The notes beneath the pieces were generated by a model. It did not search any database. It had not been told where the DNA came from and saw only the letters and a program-made list of their open reading frames with translations. A stretch of 64,000 bases of DNA from Rhynchospora pubera (Eukaryota; Streptophyta; Magnoliopsida; Poales; Cyperaceae), in NCBI GenBank assembly GCA_028095005.1, contig CM051459.1, positions 198,439,902 through 198,503,901 of the forward strand, written 5' to 3'. Shown piece after piece: positions 34,890 through 46,460 of this stretch. The position numbers and the translations under genes were made by a program. The stretch's first letter is position 1. Each line of letters begins with the position of its first letter.

Positions 34890-36014
34890 TAGATCCGACT
34901 CGTGTCTGTGGAGGGTTTATTATTAGGTGGATCATTTTTTCCAGCAGGCGCAAACCAAAACTGTTAATAATCTTGGATGTCCTCCACAGACTGACATCGT
35001 ATGAGTTGGTTATTTTCTAGCTATCTTTTGTTGCTTTATGGTACAATGTATGTATTTCGGCGGTTTTTTCATTCTTTCTTCGGATGTTTGGAAGTCCCAG
35101 TCTTGTGTCTCGAGATTTCGAGGGCCGTACAAACTCAAGAAAATGGTTGTAAATTGAGATGTTGTTTCATGTGTTTGATTAAATGTGTTATGAATTATCA
35201 TAAATTAGGTATGAATATATATTTACACGATCACAAAATTTAACATATAATTTTTTTTTCTCTCAAAAGTTAAACCTATTTGTCCTCCCTCTTAAAGTTA
35301 AATTAAATCATTGACCGTTTCATGACTAGTTTTATGCTTGTGTCCTTTGATTGAAAAATTCATAACCTATTCTAACTATTATAATAGTCGCCGGCTGCAA
35401 ACCTATGACTATATCGCGTATAGTATAGAAAGGGTCGAATTCAAAGGATGGAAGAGACTTAAATTTGATTTAACACTTGATAGAAAGAAAAATAAAGAAA
35501 TATAATTTGAAAGATAACAAATGTAAGAAATAATAAAAATCGAAATCAAGATAAAGAACATCCAATCACACAAATCTAGGGCTTTCGTTGCATTTAATCA
35601 AATTGGCCGCATCAATTATATAGTTTACATGGATTTCTACTATTCTCTAAATTTTGATGCGAAAGGTATTTATCTTGTAATTAGACTTCATTATTTCTCC
35701 TTAAATGAAGACCACTAATCAAATCAAGAATTCCTCAATTTCATCTCTGGTTTAGATCTTAATGGTCAATTAGTTTTTTTTTTCCGTAAATCTCATAATT
35801 TCACTTCCTGGTTGGTTAGATTTTTAGGTTTACTCAAAACTGGGAATGATACAAGCACACAATATTCCATCACTCTTGCATATATACAGAGGAAAAAAAC
35901 AACATAAAATTAAAAATTATATGACAACAGGAGTAAAATACAAATAAATAAAACAAGAAGATAACTCAACGAAGAAAGGCTTTTCCAACAACTTATTATA
36001 ATCCGGTATCAAGA
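34890..36014. other. Intergenic, no gene seen
   Basis: No supported coding region. The 3'-untranslated region of the MATH-BTB remnant would lie just left of 36015. Confidence 0.55.
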
Positions 36015-36919
36015 CTAATTGGAAATAAAAGCAACACTTAATTTGTTGAGAAGGTCAGGTAAACCTGTGAGGCCAATTGTATTCTGTTGTTCTGATCCTT
36101 CTGAAATTTTTGCGTGCGTTTGCATTAGCGCAATCAGGGTCTCTGGCTGTGCTGCAAATTCAAGACACGCAGCTTTAAGCCGATTACAATTGTATTTCTC
36201 GGCCAGCTCAAAGGTGGATGCCACTGTGTTAAGTGAAAGCTTGTTACAAAGATTTTCTTCATAGATAAATTTCAACATCTTAATTGCATACTTATCAGCA
36301 GCCACAAGCATCTGCTGATCCAAACTAGTCAAGCCCTTGTCAGCATCACCTTCGTCGCCATCACTAGGAAGTTCTTCAGTATAAACATAACGAAGAAGGG
36401 CCTTAAAGACTGGAGGCTTCACATCTTCAATTCGAACACGTGATATCATATCGCCTTCACCATTTTGGCTGAGAAGTTGTTTAAACACTGGAGATCGGGC
36501 AGCAAGAACAATTCTGTGTGCGTTGAAACTCTCCTCTTCAACCTCAAAAGTGATGTCGGCCATCTCGCCACTCTCCAAGAGCTTGGCCAGATGCTGATGC
36601 AAGTTGTCAGAAGGCCCAACCAACTGTCGAGCCTTCAGAAACCAAACCCTGCACCTCACCATGAAGCAGTCATCTTTAAGATACTGTGATGCCTCTAGGT
36701 CAACTCTCTTGATGAAACAACCAAAGCCCCAAGCCGGATTTTTGGGTGTGAATGTATTGGGGCTTGCTACATAGGACCTCGGACCTACCACAACCGAATC
36801 ACCTGAAATGACAACAAGACAAAAGTCGTATTGCACCAACAATTCCTTGTCAACGTTATTAAGCACGAGATAGATGGAAATGAATTCTTCAGCCTCTTTT
36901 TCGTCGCCTCCGGGATACA
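36015..36919 (-). pseudogene. MATH-BTB protein gene, 3' part (split by a Helitron)
   Basis: An open frame of 301 codons encodes the second part of the MATH domain (residues about 1-105, from YPGGDEKEAEEFISIYL), a BTB/POZ domain (about 118-220, with MADITFEVEEESFNAHRIVL then AARSPVFKQLL) and a BACK-like C-terminus. The family serves as substrate adaptor for CUL3 ubiquitin ligases: MATH binds the target and BTB binds CUL3. The MATH domain starts in the middle because the first 46 or so codons lie at 40393-40532, beyond the Helitron at 36920-40392. The apparent ATG at 36918-36920 uses the first base of the Helitron. The remaining frame is undamaged, so a truncated BTB protein could still be made, but the substrate-binding domain is incomplete. 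Only an intact locus elsewhere would show the original function. Confidence 0.88.
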
Positions 36920-39900
36920 TCTATAGTATAATATAATCCGCGTGATTTTTTTTGCGCGGATTTTAAAGCAACCGTTCTCGCGCAGTGAGATTAAACTTCA
37001 CCGTAATATTTGAAGTTGCGGTCGTATCTTATTTCCTCCTAATTGATGCACCCTTTCTTTCTCATCGTCGATTCCTAGGTTTTCGTTCTGATCTCTTCCC
37101 TTCTCTCTGTACGACGACGCTCCTCCTGGCATCGTTTCCCAAGCCCCTCTCTATGGCCTCCAACCAGAAAATGAAGGCGTGCTCCCTTTTGAGAATTAAC
37201 TCTCCGTAACCCTCGCCCCCTTTTCTCTCTCTCTCCCTGCTTCGTTTCTTATTTCTGCCCAATCTTGACATGCTCCTAATTGCTTCTGGCTTCTTCCTTT
37301 GTCGCAAAACAGGAAAAAAAGAAAACAAAGAACGACATGAATAAAAGATGGGAGATAGAGATAGAGGGAAGTCATGGCAGCAGTGAGGCAAGCTAATCCA
37401 GAGAAAAAAGTTTTATCTGAAGATATCCCAAGCCAACTCCTCCACCTCCTCTCTCTCTGCTTTGCTCAAGCTTAGCAAGGAGAGTTCGACGTAGCCTCTG
37501 AATTTTATAGAGAGGTAGGTCCCTGCCGAGCTCAGCTAATTTCTTTTTCTCAATTTTACTTGGTTGTTTATTTCCCTTTCCCAATCTCGATCCAGGTTTT
37601 GAGAGTCGATTAATTGTCAAGTATACTGACACTGGAATTTTGAGTATCTTATGATGTTATATTGGGCAATTGATCTAATTTATTCATCGAGATGTCAAGT
37701 ATACTGACACTGGAATTTCATTCTAATTTTAAGTATCTTATAATGTTATATGACACTGAAATTTTCTATCTGATGTGGCATTTGTATGTGAGTGGTTCTG
37801 AGTTGTGGAAAATTAGTGGATTTCTTTTTGAAAAAAAAAACTTGCTATTATGAAAAGAGAAGTCACTGCCTTTGTATTAACCCTCTGTATATATCGAACA
37901 ATTATTTACTGGGATTACAACTCGAAGTTGGCTGGTACAAACTGAGCCTAGCTTGGGACAGGGAATAGATGGAACTGGCCATCTTCTTCATATTTGTGAA
38001 GGGTCGGCTGCTGTTCCAAAGCTGGGGGTTTCTTTACTTTTGAGGTATTCTTTAATCTTCAAAATACCATAAGGTTGTCCTTTTTTCCTTTAATATGCAT
38101 AGGCCTAACAAGGAAAACAAATTTGTTCAATGAAGATGACTATGGTTGCATACGTGGCACCATTCAATTGTTGGGGTTGCTATTGTGAAGGGTTGGATGT
38201 TGTTTCCTTTCTCAGTGTATAATCTGAATTGTTACCTGCCATGTGCACTAATAGAAACAAATCTCAAAATTATAAATGACTTGGTTGAATAGAGTGTTGA
38301 GTTTTTTTTTCTTTATTAATATATCTACCAATTTTAACTGGATCAATATTGAAGCTTGAACGAAAATTTTGCAAAAAATATGATATTATAATATGTTTAT
38401 TAGCTAATTGCTTTGAAATCTGAACCTTATTTATAACTACAATGTAGCATGTTATATTCTTAGCACCCATCTCTGAATGGTGGCAATCAATTGCAGATGC
38501 CAACATAGAAAGGAGACATATTAAGTTTTGCACTTGAGCCTTTGTTAATTATGTCATATAAGTGAAATCTCTAATATCTTGATCTAACAGGAAAGATAAC
38601 CATTTTAGTTTTCTCAGTGTCTAATCTGAATTGTTGTTTTTGTCATCTAGAGACAAATGGTGACAAGAAATCAGAGTTTCTAGCAAATATTTTAAGCACA
38701 AAATGGATGCAACTTCTGAAGTCTTTCCTAGATACAACAAGGCACACCCAAAATTAAACGTTAAGGTGATCACCAAATTTTTTCTTTTTTAATTCTTGAT
38801 TGCAAAAATATGTCAATTTAAAAGATAAAATAAGTTTTTCATATTACTTAGCTTGAACCTCTGATAACTGATGTTGTCATAATTCTATATAGAAAAAATA
38901 AATGTCTATTGCAAGTGATTAGGTCAGTACTAAGCTAGAAAATGGTCACTTCTCTTAACTTTGAGTAAACTGGTGGGGGTTCTATTGCAAAATTTCCTCT
39001 TGAAAATTTCTTTTTTTTTTAAGACCTCAACTTATCCAATTGATAATCCACTTTGATGAAGCCTTATGGTTTGATGACTGTTAGTATTTATATAATAGCA
39101 TGTCTATTTATTAATCTGTCCAAAACAAAAAATTGAATTAGAAATAGGACTTAATGATATATATCAATCCATTCCATGAATTACTGCTAGATGACAGCAA
39201 ATTTAAGGTAGAACAAAACTCAAAGGCCAGTTCAACCTGAATCACCGAGGCCTGCACTACCAATGGCACTTTGATCAATCAAGCAAGGTCAATGGCAGCT
39301 TTCTTCATTGGTTTAGAAAAAAAATTGCTTATTTCCTGCTCTTTTGTTTTTATTTTTTTTTTTGTCAATCAAACCCAATTGATGGTATGAATTGGTAACT
39401 AGACTTCAATTTAAAACATAAACTAAATTTATATTTGACATCTTTTTAAAAATAAGTATCAAGATTGCCCTTACTGAGAAACCGGTCTATATCAAGATTG
39501 ACGGTAGTGCATTTTTTTAATTTCTTATAAATCTTAATGATTTCATCTCATTACTCAGTACTCTATTGAGTTTACAATATTATCGGAACCAGTCAATAGG
39601 GAGAATCTTGGAAATTTATTTGAAAACTAAATATAATTAGTAACTGGTTTTTGTGTAATTACTTTATTATATGTTCATAAGTAATATTTTTTTCGTCCTG
39701 TATTTTGCATTGGTCCGTAAATTAAATTAAAAGATAAAAATGATCATTCATTTCAATTTGGGGTCTCCTTTTGTTTCATAGTTTTCGTGTTATTAGTTTA
39801 CATCAAATTAGTATGGAAGTGTTGGTAACTTTGTACATACCTGTAGATAGCACAAAGATTTAGGTGAAAAATTGAGTTCGTTTCAGTTCCGAATTCCTTT

Positions 39901-40392
39901 TTCAAGTAGTTCCACTACTCAAAACTAAAATGAATAGTTTTATTATTCGTCTTCGGCAAACTAATAACATTGTTATTTGTTTTTCAGATTGCGCTGATTG
40001 CTGTTATGGTATGAGTGGTATAAGAAAGGAGTACGACACTACTATGTTCTGGAATTTTTGCTATATTAAGGGGAACTTATATATCTTTTTGTATTAATAA
40101 TGCCTTTGGACTTTTTATATTTTCCTTTTCATCCCCAATGATTTATGCCTAAATGATAAACAACTTTCCGTTTCTCATTGTACCTTATTTAGATAAGCCG
40201 ATACTTTGTTTTTCTAATCTATTTTGCGATAAATGATTTGATCATTTCTTAAAACATGTCGGTATTGATATTTTAATTATATATTCACATTATTATTATT
40301 GACATATACAAAAAAATTATATAAAACAAAACAAATTTTAAATTACATAAAAAAGAATACTGGATCGAGCGAAGCTCGATGTCCATTACTAG
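36920..40392 (+). mobile_element. Complete Helitron, 3473 bp, inserted in a MATH-BTB coding region
   Basis: It begins TCTATAGTATAATATAATCC at 36920 with host A before it. It ends ...CCATTACTAG at 40392 with host T after it, the standard A/T target without duplication. A 7-bp hairpin, ATCGAGC-GAA-GCTCGAT (40364-40380), precedes the CTAG end by 8 nt, as expected for a Helitron 3' terminus. Removing 36920-40392 joins the two halves of one MATH domain, which confirms both ends. No Rep/helicase frame is visible, so it is non-autonomous. The first kilobase (about 37000-37640) is richer in C and T and holds leader-like sequence with a short frame MASNQKMKACSLLRINSP; this may be captured gene sequence, source unknown. 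Confidence 0.95.
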
Positions 40393-40532
40393 TTTTGATA
40401 TAAAACTCGTGACCACCGACTTGTGAAGGTGGATGAACAGACATAGTTATCAACACCAAATTCCTTCAGCACAGAATAACTGGTGATCTTGAATATGTGT
40501 TCTCCGGTAGCTAATACACTTGTGGAAGTCAT
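40393..40532 (-). pseudogene. MATH-BTB protein gene, 5' part (split by a Helitron)
   Basis: Minus strand from ATG at 40532: MTSTSVLATGEHIFKITSYS, then VLKEFGVDNYVCSSTFT, the N-terminal part of a MATH domain. The expected continuation (x)VGGHEFYIK is present but one base out of frame, because CACAAGTCGGTGGTCAC has one base more than needed. The sequence then meets the Helitron end. Joined across the insertion, ...GGHEFYIK is followed by MYPGGDEKEAEEF of the 3' part. The gene therefore carries two independent lesions; which came first cannot be told. Confidence 0.88.
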
Positions 40533-40749
40533 TATTTTATTTTCCGCTTTGTTGTGTGTTTGCTACTCTTTCCCTTGGGGACTTTGAAATGCGATAGAAC
40601 TTTGCTAGTAAGGGAATGAGGGGTTGGTTAGATTGCTTTTTGTAAGAGATTTTGTAATATTTAAATACGGAGGTTTCCAATAATGCGTTTTGAGATGAGG
40701 ACGACGAGAACAAAAACAACAATTAAGTTTTTTGTCCTAAACAAGTTGA

Positions 40750-41033
40750 TTGGGACAGTGGCGAAGACAGAGTGGGACTGGCAAGAGCCAGGCCCCCTCT
40801 AATAATTAGATTTTTTTTCCCTCATATGTTAATTTATTAAGATAAATTTATATAGTTAAGTTCATGGTCTCCTCTAAATTCAAAATATTATGCTCAATGA
40901 TGCTTCAGTTAAGAAAAATTAATGGTTGTTGGTAATACTACAAGTAATTAATACTTAACCTTGTTATTTTTTTTGTTCTCAATTTCATTTAGTTAGATTT
41001 CGACCCCTACCATTCCTCAATTTTGACTTCGCC
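40750..41033. mobile_element. Possible hAT MITE, CAGTGGCGAAG ends
   Basis: CAGTGGCGAAG on the left and CTTCGCCATTG on the right are inverted with one mismatch. The adjoining eight bases (GATTGGGA and AGTTGGGA) match at six positions, so the duplication is only suggestive. CAGTGGCGGAG-type ends are common in plant hAT elements. Confidence 0.5.
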
Positions 41034-41433
41034 ATTGAGTTGGGATAGGCTAGAAAGAAATCCAACAAGAAAATACATCCAAGAACAAAAAACAAAACAT
41101 AAAAAAATATTAATAATAGAAATAGCAATACTAATAATAAATCATACAAATGTATATTGTTATTTGGTCTTCTCTTGATTTCAAAGACGTGGGAGCATGA
41201 CTAGATTGATTATTTGAAATAGTTTAAATTCGATCAACAATTTTTTTGAAAGAAAAACAAGGGCAAGAACCCCTTTTCATCAAGCATAGTTTAAAGAGTC
41301 GTCTCTGTTGAGCTCTTCAATTTTGTAGACACGAAATTAATACTAATTTTTAGCATATTAAATTAGATTATGGCATTAATGGTAATTTAATTCCATTGAT
41401 AATTTACAAGTTGCATAATCGATGTGCGCATAG

Positions 41434-42255
41434 CCATGGTCATTTATACAGAAATTAAAGAGCAGAGGCATTGGGACATCAGTTCTGAAGTTTTAACATA
41501 TTAAAAGAATTTTTGAGATTTCGTCTTGAACGTTGGGGTTCTGATAATAAAGGTGTATTTTGTTTGTTTTATCCACAAACTGTTTTTTTTTCCACTTTTG
41601 GATAAATTTTTTTGAAGATAAATTGGAGTCGAATCTCCTAACTTATTTTTAAATTAAATGTGAAATGTCTATGAAAGATCTCCAAACAGAATTTCGAACT
41701 TGCAATTTTTCACTCAAAATATATTTTTTTTGTCACTTTTGGATAGATTTGAGAGTGGATGAAGGGGAATTTATCAAGTTGAACTACATTTTGAAAAACG
41801 CTGCATAAGATGTGGAGAAGACATTTCTTGTTGGAGTGGTTGAGTTACACATGCCGCTACGTGCCGATTGGTCTGCTGGATATGGTACCTCAGCGCCTCA
41901 ACTGGAGGCCTCCTAGTTATTATGGTCGGGATGATCTTGAAACCCTAATGGCCACTGACTCAGCTGCAGATTGGGTATGTGCCTAAACTATAATTATAAT
42001 TCTTCGTTGTGCATACGCTTAGAGGCAATAATGTACTTCTGGCTTGATGTTCTGAAAAAAGGAATAAAACAAACGACTTCAATATTGTAACAATGAGCTT
42101 ATGTTATATTCATGACCTGATCCAGTTATCCTGGTTATTTTTTGGAACAGATAAGGATTTCTGAGATGTTGCTAGGCAAGGTTCCTGAAGGCTTTACCTT
42201 TGCACCGAAACATAAGTCCAATGCCTATGATCGAATTCGAGCCGAGAATGGCTAA
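41434..42255 (+). pseudogene. DUS3 3'-end duplicate (exons 8-10), pseudogene
   Basis: Copies of DUS3 exon 8 (41434-41552), exon 9 (41810-41974) and exon 10 (42151-42255) occur in order, with matching introns and 3' flank. Exon 8 has an inserted TA (CATTTATACAGAAATT for TATTTACAGAAATA) and a loss around TCTGGAGAAAGATT, both shifting the frame. Exon 9 has lost bases near its start. Exon 10 is open and encodes AYDRIRAENG where the functional gene has AYDRAENG, a two-codon difference. The first seven exons are absent. Similarity to the parent begins near 33120/41410 and, with gaps, reaches about 34880/43215. Confidence 0.92.
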
Positions 42256-42259
42256 ATAG

Positions 42260-43948
42260 CATATGTTTCTGTTAGTAGCGTACTACTTCTCTTTTTATCC
42301 ACTGAATGTATACTACTAGATGAAAGCGAATAGAAAATGGATTTATATTGACATATTGGATTCTGTAAGAATAAATTATTCTGATGCAATCCAATTATAA
42401 ATGGATTAGACAGAGGGGGAGAGAAGGAAATGACAAGGATGACGTGTTGGTTTTTATCAGAATAATCAAATTTAGTATTGCTGTTCGGAACATATAATTG
42501 CCTCAGAGTAACTTGGGTGAGCTATGCCGCATGACTCGCAAGTCGCATCATGTATCCTCTGATTTTAGAGTTTGTATTGCAAAAATCTGCCTTTTTTTTA
42601 TTCTTTTGCGCGGATCATTCGATTTAAAGCAAGCACCGGGTCCATTTACTGGCGTGATCTGATTAAGATGAGAAACTTATGAATTAAATCATTTAGTATG
42701 TTATTTCAAAAAAAAAATCATTTAAAATATTCATTTCAAATCACACAAAACTGCTGTAGGACTCTCGCATAACAAATGGAAACGAAGCGTTGCGAAGTAC
42801 TCTGTGGTAAACCTAAATTGGCTAAGTAAAATATAAGTATGTTTGACAAATTCATGAACTAAAACAAATATTGTTCTAGTTTTTATTTTAGTTCTAGGGA
42901 TTTGTGAAAACAAGAAACTAGAGCTTATTCACTAAAAAACCTTGTAGCCTTGTTGGTTTTCTCCCTGTTCTGCTTATTCACGATTAAGCCTTATTCGGCT
43001 GTTCCCATATTGTAACATATATATTGAATTATTATATATATCCTCTAAAAATTTAGTTATGTTATATTTTATTTCAAATAGTTTGGATATTTAATTATTT
43101 TGGAAGTCTATAATTATAAATATTTATATCACTAAATTTGTCATTTTTTGCGAACATGAATATAAAATTTCATGTCCAAATAAATTTAAAAAGTCCTCAA
43201 TCAATTTTAAAATAAAATTATAATTTTCTGATGTTTTGAAAATGAACATTTCAAATGTAAGTAAAATGGAAGGATAAACGAAGAGGATGAATGATGTTAG
43301 TTGGATTGTTAGAATGATTAGTTCCAGTTTGAAGAGGAGAGTTTGAACTTGTCCAGAGGCCGGAGCGAGCATGGAACTCAAATCCTTTTCAACTCCTAAA
43401 AAAACAATATTCAGCTAGCGAAAATAGAAAATTGTTCTCGGATCAAACCTTTCTAGCTACAGGTCCTGTAGAGACAAATTATACATGTCAAAATAAAGTT
43501 GTTTTTTTTAAGATAAATTAGAAGTCAAGCCTCTCAATTTATTTTTAAATTAAATGTCTATGAAAAATCCTCCAGCCGGGTTTTGAACATGCGATTTTTT
43601 CACTCAAGATTTATTGCTCTTTGCCACTAAATCAAGGTTGATTCTCGCCAAAATAAAGTTGTAGGGCGACACAGACATAGTTCTGAATGTTTGGTATAGT
43701 ATCTAGAATTTGTGATTTTAAAACCATTAGAGATACGTACGTAGAATTTCAAGGTAAGAATAATAAACCAAAAAAAGAAAAAGATCGAGAAATTGTCCTG
43801 GATATTTTAATGATATGTCTAAATTTGATATTGAAATGGATTGTCACAAACTAAAGATCAATTCCAACTAAATTAATATAGAGTTTCCAAACTTTTCTTA
43901 ACAATCAATCGTGTGAGTTGAAAAACTAATGCGAAGGTTTCTTACAAT
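42260..43948. other. DUS3-flank duplicate and intergenic sequence
   Basis: Blocks at 42258-42385, 42745-42840 and 43075-43215 match the DUS3 downstream region (33834-33967, 34640-34710, 34725-34865) in order. Between them are unshared insertions. At 43495-43640 lies a repeat also found at 41600-41730 (shared TTATTTTTAAATTAAATGT...ATGAAA); a SINE origin is possible but not shown. No gene. Confidence 0.7.
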
Positions 43949-45089
43949 TAAGTAATAAAGGACTAAAGTTTCAAATCATAAACAAAATAACATTGGTTTG
44001 ACTTACAATTATGTTTGGTTCACATCAATATCTCAATGATATATATATATATATATAGTAGATGGATAAAATACACTGTGGTGTACGGATCACCTACCGT
44101 ACACCAGAGTCGTTTAGGAGATTAGTGAAAATGTTTTTGAAGGCATAGTGATAAAAAAAAATTCAATCAACTTAACTGCAAAATAAAAGATTCAATTATA
44201 TTTTAATATTTTTGAAGAGATTTTATAATGTAAAGAGCAGCGAACTTAAATATTTGGTACAATATGTAAATTTTGATTTTAAAAATATGTCAAATTTATA
44301 GTATATTGATGCCTTTCCAACTATAGGTTAAATTATTGGTATATAATGTAATATATTGTACTATATGAGCAGTGATGCCATTTGACAATGATGAGGGTAA
44401 AATAGGAAATGTAAGTGAACTTTTGTTAAATGCAAGTGCCAAACATATTAACCACCAAAAGAGGTAATTATTTTGGAAATGTTGTTATCACTCTATATTA
44501 TAATTTCAATAGTGGAGTCTAAAAATTATCTTAAGTTGTTTGAGATTAACGCACTCTGAGGTGCTCTTAGTTTGTAGAATTATATTTTTTTTTTATTTGT
44601 GCCTGATACTGGTACCTACCCATGCCGACCTGGTGAGGAGGATACTGAAAAACATAACTGGTTTTGTATCTCAATTCCTTAAAAAAAATGATACCTTATG
44701 CTTGATTAAGCCTTGATTTTTGCCTAAACCCAATTAAGCACCAAAAATTGACTACGAAAATAAGAGCACCAACCAGAGCCAATTAATTTAAGCTTCAAAT
44801 TAAAAAATTTCTGAGTACATGTACGGGTAAATTAAGGAGAAATTTGAAAAAAAAAATGAGAATCCAAATCGAAAATTCAAAAGCTTTTGCTTTAAACAAT
44901 TACATGTGCGCACACCTCTAATCTCAATCGTCCATTTGCTTCAATCTAATTAGCTCGCAAGCTTGACGAACTAAACTCTTATTTGTTTTTTTTTTTTTTT
45001 CCTTTCGACGAAAGACACAGAAGATTAAGTAGAAAAGCTAAAAACACAAATTAGGTTAAATAACTTTAAAAGGCGCAAAGTGTACCCTA

Positions 45090-45598
45090 GTATTGAAGAT
45101 TGCCCAAGCATCGGCTTGGTTGGTTCGATCCCCACTCGGAGGAGGGGCTGAGGATGGGCGGCCCACCGGAGAAGAGGGAGGAGGTGCAGGGGCTGACGAA
45201 GAGGACGGCTTGGCGGATGTAGTGCTGCAGCTAGGGGTGAGGCGAGGTTGGCGAGAAGTCGGAGACGGGCCTGGGAATGAGGCGGGTTTGGCAGAGCAGA
45301 GAAGCTGTCACAAAATTTTTATAGCTTGGTCCGATAGATCGACCGAAATGATTAGCCAAGAGGGACTGGCGACCGATCTTCAACATAAGAACAAAGAATG
45401 AAACCCTAGCTTCATCAGAGGAAGAAGGGCAGGAGGCGAAACGAAGAACCAACAAAAGGGAACATTTCACATTACGCTTATGAAGTTGAACGGACGCGAT
45501 TTAACAAATCGGAAACATTGGACGGATATGATGCGTGTCGCGTAGGCAGCTTTAAAATTCGCGCAAAAAAGTCACGCAAATTATATTATAACTATAGA
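45090..45598 (-). mobile_element. Helitron-like 5' end with leader-like interior
   Basis: On the minus strand, A followed by TCTATAGTTATAATATAATT at 45598 closely matches the 5' end of the Helitron at 36920, and similarity continues for about 50 bp (GCGCGAATTTTAAAGC). Interior sequence includes CTAGGGTTTCATTC, which looks like a plant mRNA leader, and GC-rich sequence unlike its surroundings, so captured gene sequence is possible. No 3' hairpin-CTAG end was found on the left side, so the extent is unknown; the open frames on both strands here are not supported as genes. Confidence 0.5.
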
Positions 45599-46014
45599 TA
45601 ACCATTTAAATTGTAATATGGTGTAGAGAATTTGATTGATTTGATGATTTAACTAGTGGAATATATATTTACCAAAGTAAACCAACAGCTAAATTTATAT
45701 GAATTGAACATTTAAATGATATATATTAGTTGTAAAAACGACATATATATGAGTAGGTGTTATTAGCATGTGTAGGTCACAAATGTAATATGAACATTCA
45801 TGTTGGGTGGTTAGAGACATCTATTCAATTAAATTCATTATGTTCAGATTAACGCAAAACAAATCTCAACAGAGATTTAAAAAATGGTCATTGATTTAGT
45901 GTTGAGATATTGAAATTAATTTTTTTTCCCGTTGAGAGGAGTGCAACTCAAATGCATATCAATACCAAGGTTAATAATTATTACTAGTTTACAATATTTC
46001 TAAATACATATATA

Positions 46015-46251
46015 TTTTTTTTTTTGAGGAAAAGGCCTGTATGCTAAATATTTTATTAATAAAAATCTTACAATCAATATTACATACCTATATATACTTC
46101 TTTAATTTACGACATCATACAATATCAATCTAAATAACTAAACTATTAATACACACATAAAAACACACATAAACAAATAAACTATAATTACATCACACAA
46201 TTATTGAAAATTAAAAGGAAGAAAAAAAGAAAAAAAATGAAGATTCAAAAG
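46015..46251 (-). mobile_element. 5'-truncated non-LTR retroelement insertion, 237 bp
   Basis: It is flanked by a perfect 9-bp duplication ACATATATA (46006-46014 and 46252-46260). Read on the minus strand it ends TACAGGCCTTTTCCTC followed by 11 A, a poly(A) tail after an AATAAAA-type signal. The duplicate segment at 7579-8220 has a single ACATATATA at the same place (near 8140), which is the empty site. It is too short to encode anything; it is probably a LINE 3' end or a retroposed transcript end. Confidence 0.85.
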
Positions 46252-46460
46252 ACATATATAGTAGAGTTGTTCAAGTAAAATTAAAGAATAGGAGAGTGTC
46301 AATGCCACAAGTTTGAAATAATAAATACTCTAATATAGGTACTGGATATGTCTCCACATATCGGACAAATGGAGAGGAGCATAACTAGTTCTTCCCGGTT
46401 CCTCCTCGTGTACCGAATCCGTCTTTGTACATTCAATCAAGCGAGAAAAACTAAAAGCAA

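Larger units (their letters stand above)
43949..46335 (+). repeat. Segmental duplication, copy 2, with insertions (partner 7579-8220)
   Basis: Three blocks (43949-44045, 45600-46014 and 46252-46335) reproduce 7579-8220 in order. The first gap holds about 1.55 kb ending in a Helitron-like terminus; the second holds a 237-bp retroelement. The right block ends about 125 bp upstream of the start codon of the coiled-coil gene at 46461, so copy 2 reaches that gene's promoter region. Confidence 0.85.

Noticed and set aside
36985..37391. Genes on either strand inside the Helitron
   Set aside because: Short frames without recognised domains; kept only as possible captured leader sequence.
41600..43640. 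Pair of similar segments (41600-41730 and 43495-43640) as a SINE family
   Set aside because: No clear A and B boxes, tail or target duplications; recorded only as a repeat.
44045..44110. Hairpin GGTGTACGG...CCGTACACC as the 3' end of the second Helitron
   Set aside because: The hairpin is about 24 nt from the insertion boundary and no CTRR end follows; the distance and terminus do not fit.
45093..45470. GC-rich frames of 102 and 79 codons on opposite strands
   Set aside because: They look like leader or captured sequence inside a Helitron-like insertion; neither frame has a recognisable domain and they overlap each other.
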